A DNA stretch of 64,000 bases from a virus. Below, one piece after another: positions 61,252 to 64,000 of the stretch; the stretch's first letter is position 1, and each line of letters begins with the position of its first letter. Both the position numbers and the translations under genes were made by a program. The notes below the pieces were generated by a model, which did no database searches, was not told the origin of the DNA, and saw only the letters and a list, made by a program, of their open reading frames with translations. Where the stretch lies: the IMG/VR virus record IMGVR_UViG_3300002052_000213, positions 1 to 64,000 of that record; one strand, given 5' to 3'.

Positions 61252-62229
61252 TTGGTTGAATTAGAAGAAATAGCAGGTCTTGGACCTAAAACATCAGAAG
61301 AATTAAGATCTAAAGGAATTAAAAATCCAGAAAAACTTTCAACTATGAGAGCAGATGAACTTAAAGAAATTTTAAAAGTTAGTAGAGCTAAAGCAACTAA
61401 GATTATACAATCAGCTAAAATATTAGCTCCTTCTATAACTTTTAAAACAGCTAAAGAAGTACTAGATTATAGAACCAAGCATATACAGTATATTAGCACT
61501 AATAGTAGAAAACTGGATTCTATATTATTTAAACATGATAAGACTTCAGGTGGAGTACAAACAGATGCTATAACTGCACTTGCTGGTAACTTATCATCTG
61601 GTAAAACTCAGTTATGTCATCAATTAGTGTTGAATATGATATCTAAATTTAATAGAAAAGGTGCATGGATAGAAACAGAATCTCAAACATTTAAACCAGA
61701 AAGATTAACAGAAATGGCTCAAGGACAAGGTAAAGAAATAAACTTAGATGATGTATTAGTTGTTGAATCTCAAGATGTAGATGATCCTGTATCTTTGTTT
61801 AGAGCCTTAGAATACATAGAAGAGAAGATAAAAGATGGAACAGATATTGGAATAATAATTATAGATTCATACTCTGCTCCATTTAGAGGATTCTATACTG
61901 GAAGAGAAATGCTTACACCTAGATCAGTAGAAACTGGAAGACATATGTTACTCATGAATAAGATAGCATCTAAGTATAATGTAGCTATAGTGTTAACTAT
62001 TCAAACTATGGGAGTACCTGATGCTGGACAACAACTAGGAGTACAGATGAAACAAGGAATTAAACATAAGTTGTATGGTGGATCAGTATTAGAACATGGT
62101 GTTACATTCTGGATATCTTGTTATCAAATATCTAGTACAGAAAATACTTGGGGATGTTGTACATTTGATTGTCCATTACCTAGAGATACTGCTGTATTTA
62201 GAATAGATGAATCGGGTATACGAGATTGA
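61252..62229 (+). CDS. radA: RadA recombinase
   Basis: 325 residues; TTG start behind GAGGGGA. An N-terminal helix-hairpin-helix (EIAGLGPKTSEELRSKGI) precedes the RecA core with Walker A GNLSSGKTQLCHQ and Walker B GIIIIDSYSAPFRG. The L2 region (MGVPDAGQQLGVQ) is altered from the usual. RadA performs strand exchange in archaea; this supports an archaeal host and recombination-dependent viral replication. Confidence 0.9.
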   Translation: MVELEEIAGLGPKTSEELRSKGIKNPEKLSTMRADELKEILKVSRAKATKIIQSAKILAPSITFKTAKEVLDYRTKHIQYISTNSRKLDSILFKHDKTSGGVQTDAITALAGNLSSGKTQLCHQLVLNMISKFNRKGAWIETESQTFKPERLTEMAQGQGKEINLDDVLVVESQDVDDPVSLFRALEYIEEKIKDGTDIGIIIIDSYSAPFRGFYTGREMLTPRSVETGRHMLLMNKIASKYNVAIVLTIQTMGVPDAGQQLGVQMKQGIKHKLYGGSVLEHGVTFWISCYQISSTENTWGCCTFDCPLPRDTAVFRIDESGIRD

Positions 62230-62456
62230 TAACTACCCTTTATTTTATAAAAGATAAAACTAAAGCAAAGATACTTGAAATTAGAAGTGGTAGAAGAGCT
62301 AGAAGTAGATTAGAAGCTTTAGGATTAACTTATGGAGAAATAATTGAGAAAGTATCTTCTCTAGAAGGAGGTCCTATTTTAATTAAAGTTAGAGAAAGTG
62401 TTATAGCTCTTGGAAGAGGAGAAGCATTAAAAGTATATGTAGAGGTATCAGAATGA
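62226..62456 (+). CDS. FeoA-like SH3 domain protein
   Basis: 76 residues; TTG overlaps the RadA stop (TTGA). RSRLEALGLTYGEIIEKVSS and GGPILIKVRESVIALGRGEA follow the FeoA domain pattern. FeoA normally helps the iron transporter FeoB or forms part of iron regulators. Next to RadA in a virus its role is open. Confidence 0.65.
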   Translation: MITTLYFIKDKTKAKILEIRSGRRARSRLEALGLTYGEIIEKVSSLEGGPILIKVRESVIALGRGEALKVYVEVSE

Positions 62457-62713
62457 GTAATTCTCCTAAAGAACAATTTTATCAGATAATTATTAATTGG
62501 AATTTACCTTACTATGCTACTAAGGCTTTATTTAAGATATTAGAGAAATCAAAAACACCTAGAGAATTTGAATATAAAGTATTAGAATTATCCCATAAAC
62601 TTAAGCAAGTAAGGAAGTTAAGTGATTATTATAATGATAATTGGCATAGCGAACACTGTGAATGTAATGAATGCTTAGGTATTAAAAGAATGGCATGGAG
62701 AATAGATTTTTGA
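62453..62713 (+). CDS. Small protein with YYxDNWH-CxC motif (copy 1)
   Basis: 86 residues, ATG overlapping the FeoA-like stop. A helical first part is followed by LSDYYNDNWHSEHCECNECLG. The same motif ends the protein at 63065, so the two are paralogues. A metal site of Cys and His is likely. Confidence 0.65.
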   Translation: MSNSPKEQFYQIIINWNLPYYATKALFKILEKSKTPREFEYKVLELSHKLKQVRKLSDYYNDNWHSEHCECNECLGIKRMAWRIDF

Positions 62714-63048
62714 TAAACTGTTATTTCTGTCATAAAGAAGCTACAATTAGATGTGATTGGTGTAATACTCCATTTTGTAAGAAACATTTTAAAAGACACA
62801 ATAATCTAGAATGTTACTGGATAGAAGAACAAGAAAGGATTAAGAAATATGGTTCAATTGTTTCAGTACAAAAGCCAAGTCTTCCAACTAGAGTATTAAG
62901 AACATCTGAATTAATAAAAAAGAGAAAGAGAAAGAAAATAGATTATTATGAATCCGCACTAGAAGATCCATTATTCTATATTCCAATATTAGGTCCAATT
63001 CTCCATTTTCTATCTTGGGATTATGCAGAAAGAGTACAGAGAAATTGA
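62710..63048 (+). CDS. AN1/B-box-like zinc-finger protein
   Basis: 112 residues from a TTG at 62710 overlapping the previous stop (TTGA), with GGAG before; ATG 62695 is an alternative. CYFCHKEATIRCDWCNTPFC and KKHFKRHNNLEC give eight Cys/His, an AN1- or B-box-like double finger. Then come a basic linker (KKRKRKK) and a hydrophobic end. Confidence 0.6.
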   Translation: MINCYFCHKEATIRCDWCNTPFCKKHFKRHNNLECYWIEEQERIKKYGSIVSVQKPSLPTRVLRTSELIKKRKRKKIDYYESALEDPLFYIPILGPILHFLSWDYAERVQRN

Positions 63049-63064
63049 TGAGGAAGAATAGATA

Positions 63065-63358
63065 ATGAATGATGAATCAGTTATGGAAAGAAAAAATTCA
63101 ATATTAAAGAAGCTTTTTAAAGGATGGAAAATTCCTCAATTTATGCAGAAAGAAATTATGACAGCAATTATACAATCTAACTTAGACACCACATATAAAT
63201 TAGCTTCATGGTTATTGATTTGGTCTGGGAAATTAGAGAATATGGCTAATGAATTACTAGATTATTATAGAGATAACTGGCATCATGTAGAATGTAGTTG
63301 TGATCTCTGTGAATATGAAAAATATAAAAGAGGAGATTTTCCATATGATGAAAGTTAA
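63065..63358 (+). CDS. Small protein with YYxDNWH-CxC motif (copy 2)
   Basis: 97 residues. The end LLDYYRDNWHHVECSCDLCE repeats the motif of the gene at 62453; the helical first halves are also similar. GAGGA lies before the ATG. The two copies flank a zinc-finger gene. Confidence 0.65.
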   Translation: MNDESVMERKNSILKKLFKGWKIPQFMQKEIMTAIIQSNLDTTYKLASWLLIWSGKLENMANELLDYYRDNWHHVECSCDLCEYEKYKRGDFPYDES

Positions 63359-63935
63359 ACTAATGGCGTACACTCAGAATCCAGAATTAACAATAACTAA
63401 AGCTATGAGGGGATGTAGACACAAAGATCCAGCATATAAAATAGAATTAGATAAACCAATAGAATACTACATTAGATTAGCTAAACAAAGTGGACATTAT
63501 TCAGTGTTAGAACATGCTTCCTTTACTTTTTCTGTAGAAGGAATATCTAGAACTTGTTCTCATCAATTAGTTAGACATAGAATAGCTAGTTATAGTCAAC
63601 AAAGTACTAGAGTTGTTAAACCTAAAGAAATAGTGATTCCTAAATCTGTACAAGATGATATGAATTGGAATTTATATGTTCAAGATTTTCTAAAAAAAGT
63701 ATGGATAGCATATGATGATATGGTTGAAAGTGGAATACCAAGAGAAGATGCTAGATATTTCTTACCTATGGGAAGTACTACTAATATTGTAATCACTATG
63801 AATGGTAGAGAACTTCTGCACTTTTTTAAGTTAAGATTACATCCACCTGCACAATGGGAGATACAAGAGTTAGCTAAGAGAATGTTAAAAGAAGTCAAGA
63901 ATGTAGCTCCTACTATTTTTGAAGATGTAAAATAA
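63345..63935 (+). CDS. thyX: Flavin-dependent thymidylate synthase
   Basis: 196 residues from the ATG at 63345 (GGAG nine bases before). HYSVLEHASFTFSVEG and the signature RHRIASYSQQSTR of ThyX are complete, as is the ending helix. ThyX makes dTMP from dUMP with flavin and folate. With the deaminase at 46582 it forms a dTMP route. It is common in archaeal viruses. Confidence 0.95.
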   Translation: MMKVKLMAYTQNPELTITKAMRGCRHKDPAYKIELDKPIEYYIRLAKQSGHYSVLEHASFTFSVEGISRTCSHQLVRHRIASYSQQSTRVVKPKEIVIPKSVQDDMNWNLYVQDFLKKVWIAYDDMVESGIPREDARYFLPMGSTTNIVITMNGRELLHFFKLRLHPPAQWEIQELAKRMLKEVKNVAPTIFEDVK

Positions 63936-64000
63936 TGAAGATAGATGATTTAGTAGATATAGAATCACTTCAAGGAGTAGAATTAGAACTTAGTGAGTAT
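63935..64000 (+). CDS. Start of an unidentified gene (partial)
   Basis: ATG overlaps the thyX stop (TAATG). Twenty-two codons are present, MKIDDLVDIESLQGVELELS and on, acidic. It continues the rightward operon past the window edge. Confidence 0.6.
   Translation, partial: MKIDDLVDIESLQGVELELSEY

Noticed and set aside
1-64000. tRNA genes
   Set aside because: I saw no cloverleaf with a GTTC-type T arm in the few non-coding gaps; a tRNAscan-type search would be decisive.

Overview
The window looks like 64 kb of a tailed double-stranded DNA virus (Caudoviricetes-like) of an archaeon. Virion genes: TerS/TerL, HK97-type capsid, portal, neck proteins, tail tube, tape measure and fibres. Archaeal signals: a RadA recombinase rather than RecA, TATA-type promoters, Shine-Dalgarno sites of the GAGG/GGTGA type, and a small protein that matches archaeal ribosomal protein eS30. 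eS30 is typical of TACK and Asgard archaea and rare in euryarchaea, so a TACK or Asgard host is my best guess; this is inference. The DNA is very AT-rich and arginine is almost always AGA, except in the first ~1.2 kb, which looks like a different element.

Layout. 1-1300: a foreign-looking stretch with inverted repeats and a transposase-like ORF. 1316-4227 (+): TerS and TerL, the latter split by an intein. 4229-31912 (-): the virion module, read right to left as tail fibres with a beta-propeller and beta-helices, tail hub, a tape measure with about 36 copies of a 19-residue repeat, a tail assembly chaperone with a -1 frameshift, tail tube, neck proteins, major capsid protein, a protease/scaffold fusion, a protein with 33 copies of a 14-residue repeat, and an unusual pair made of a LigD-type 3'-phosphoesterase and an inactive-looking ligase fold. 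31959-42052 (-): a 10-kb sugar and surface-modification cassette (CysD-like, three alkaline-phosphatase-superfamily proteins, two methyltransferases, aminotransferase, radical SAM, epimerase, cupin, two glycosyltransferases). 42095-48849 (-): small genes, including the eS30 homologue, a phosphoesterase, MazG, HAD, HD, a deaminase, an Ogg-like glycosylase and many tiny zinc-binding proteins. 48839-52467 (-): portal, then a membrane-protein and serine-protease cluster. 52482-57243 (-): family B DNA polymerase, a ParB-like protein and a possible single-strand-binding protein. 57342-64000 (+): divergent early-type genes (DHH nuclease, a second ParB-like protein, RadA, FeoA-like, ThyX).

Genes are packed with ATGA, TTGA or TAATG stop/start overlaps, so most blocks must be translationally coupled operons. 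A divergent control region at 57244-57341 holds a TATA box readable both ways and a 21-bp near-palindrome. A similar AATATTTATAT promoter motif stands before several late virion operons.

How it fits together: PolB, the ssDNA-binding candidate, RadA and the DHH protein replicate and repair DNA. The deaminase, ThyX, MazG, HD and DUF1599-like proteins shape the nucleotide pool. The sugar cassette probably modifies the virion or host surface, which the tail fibres must also recognise. No peptidoglycan hydrolase is visible; the membrane/protease cluster is the best candidate for host exit. I saw no tRNA, CRISPR array or site-specific integrase, but tRNAs were not searched by computation.
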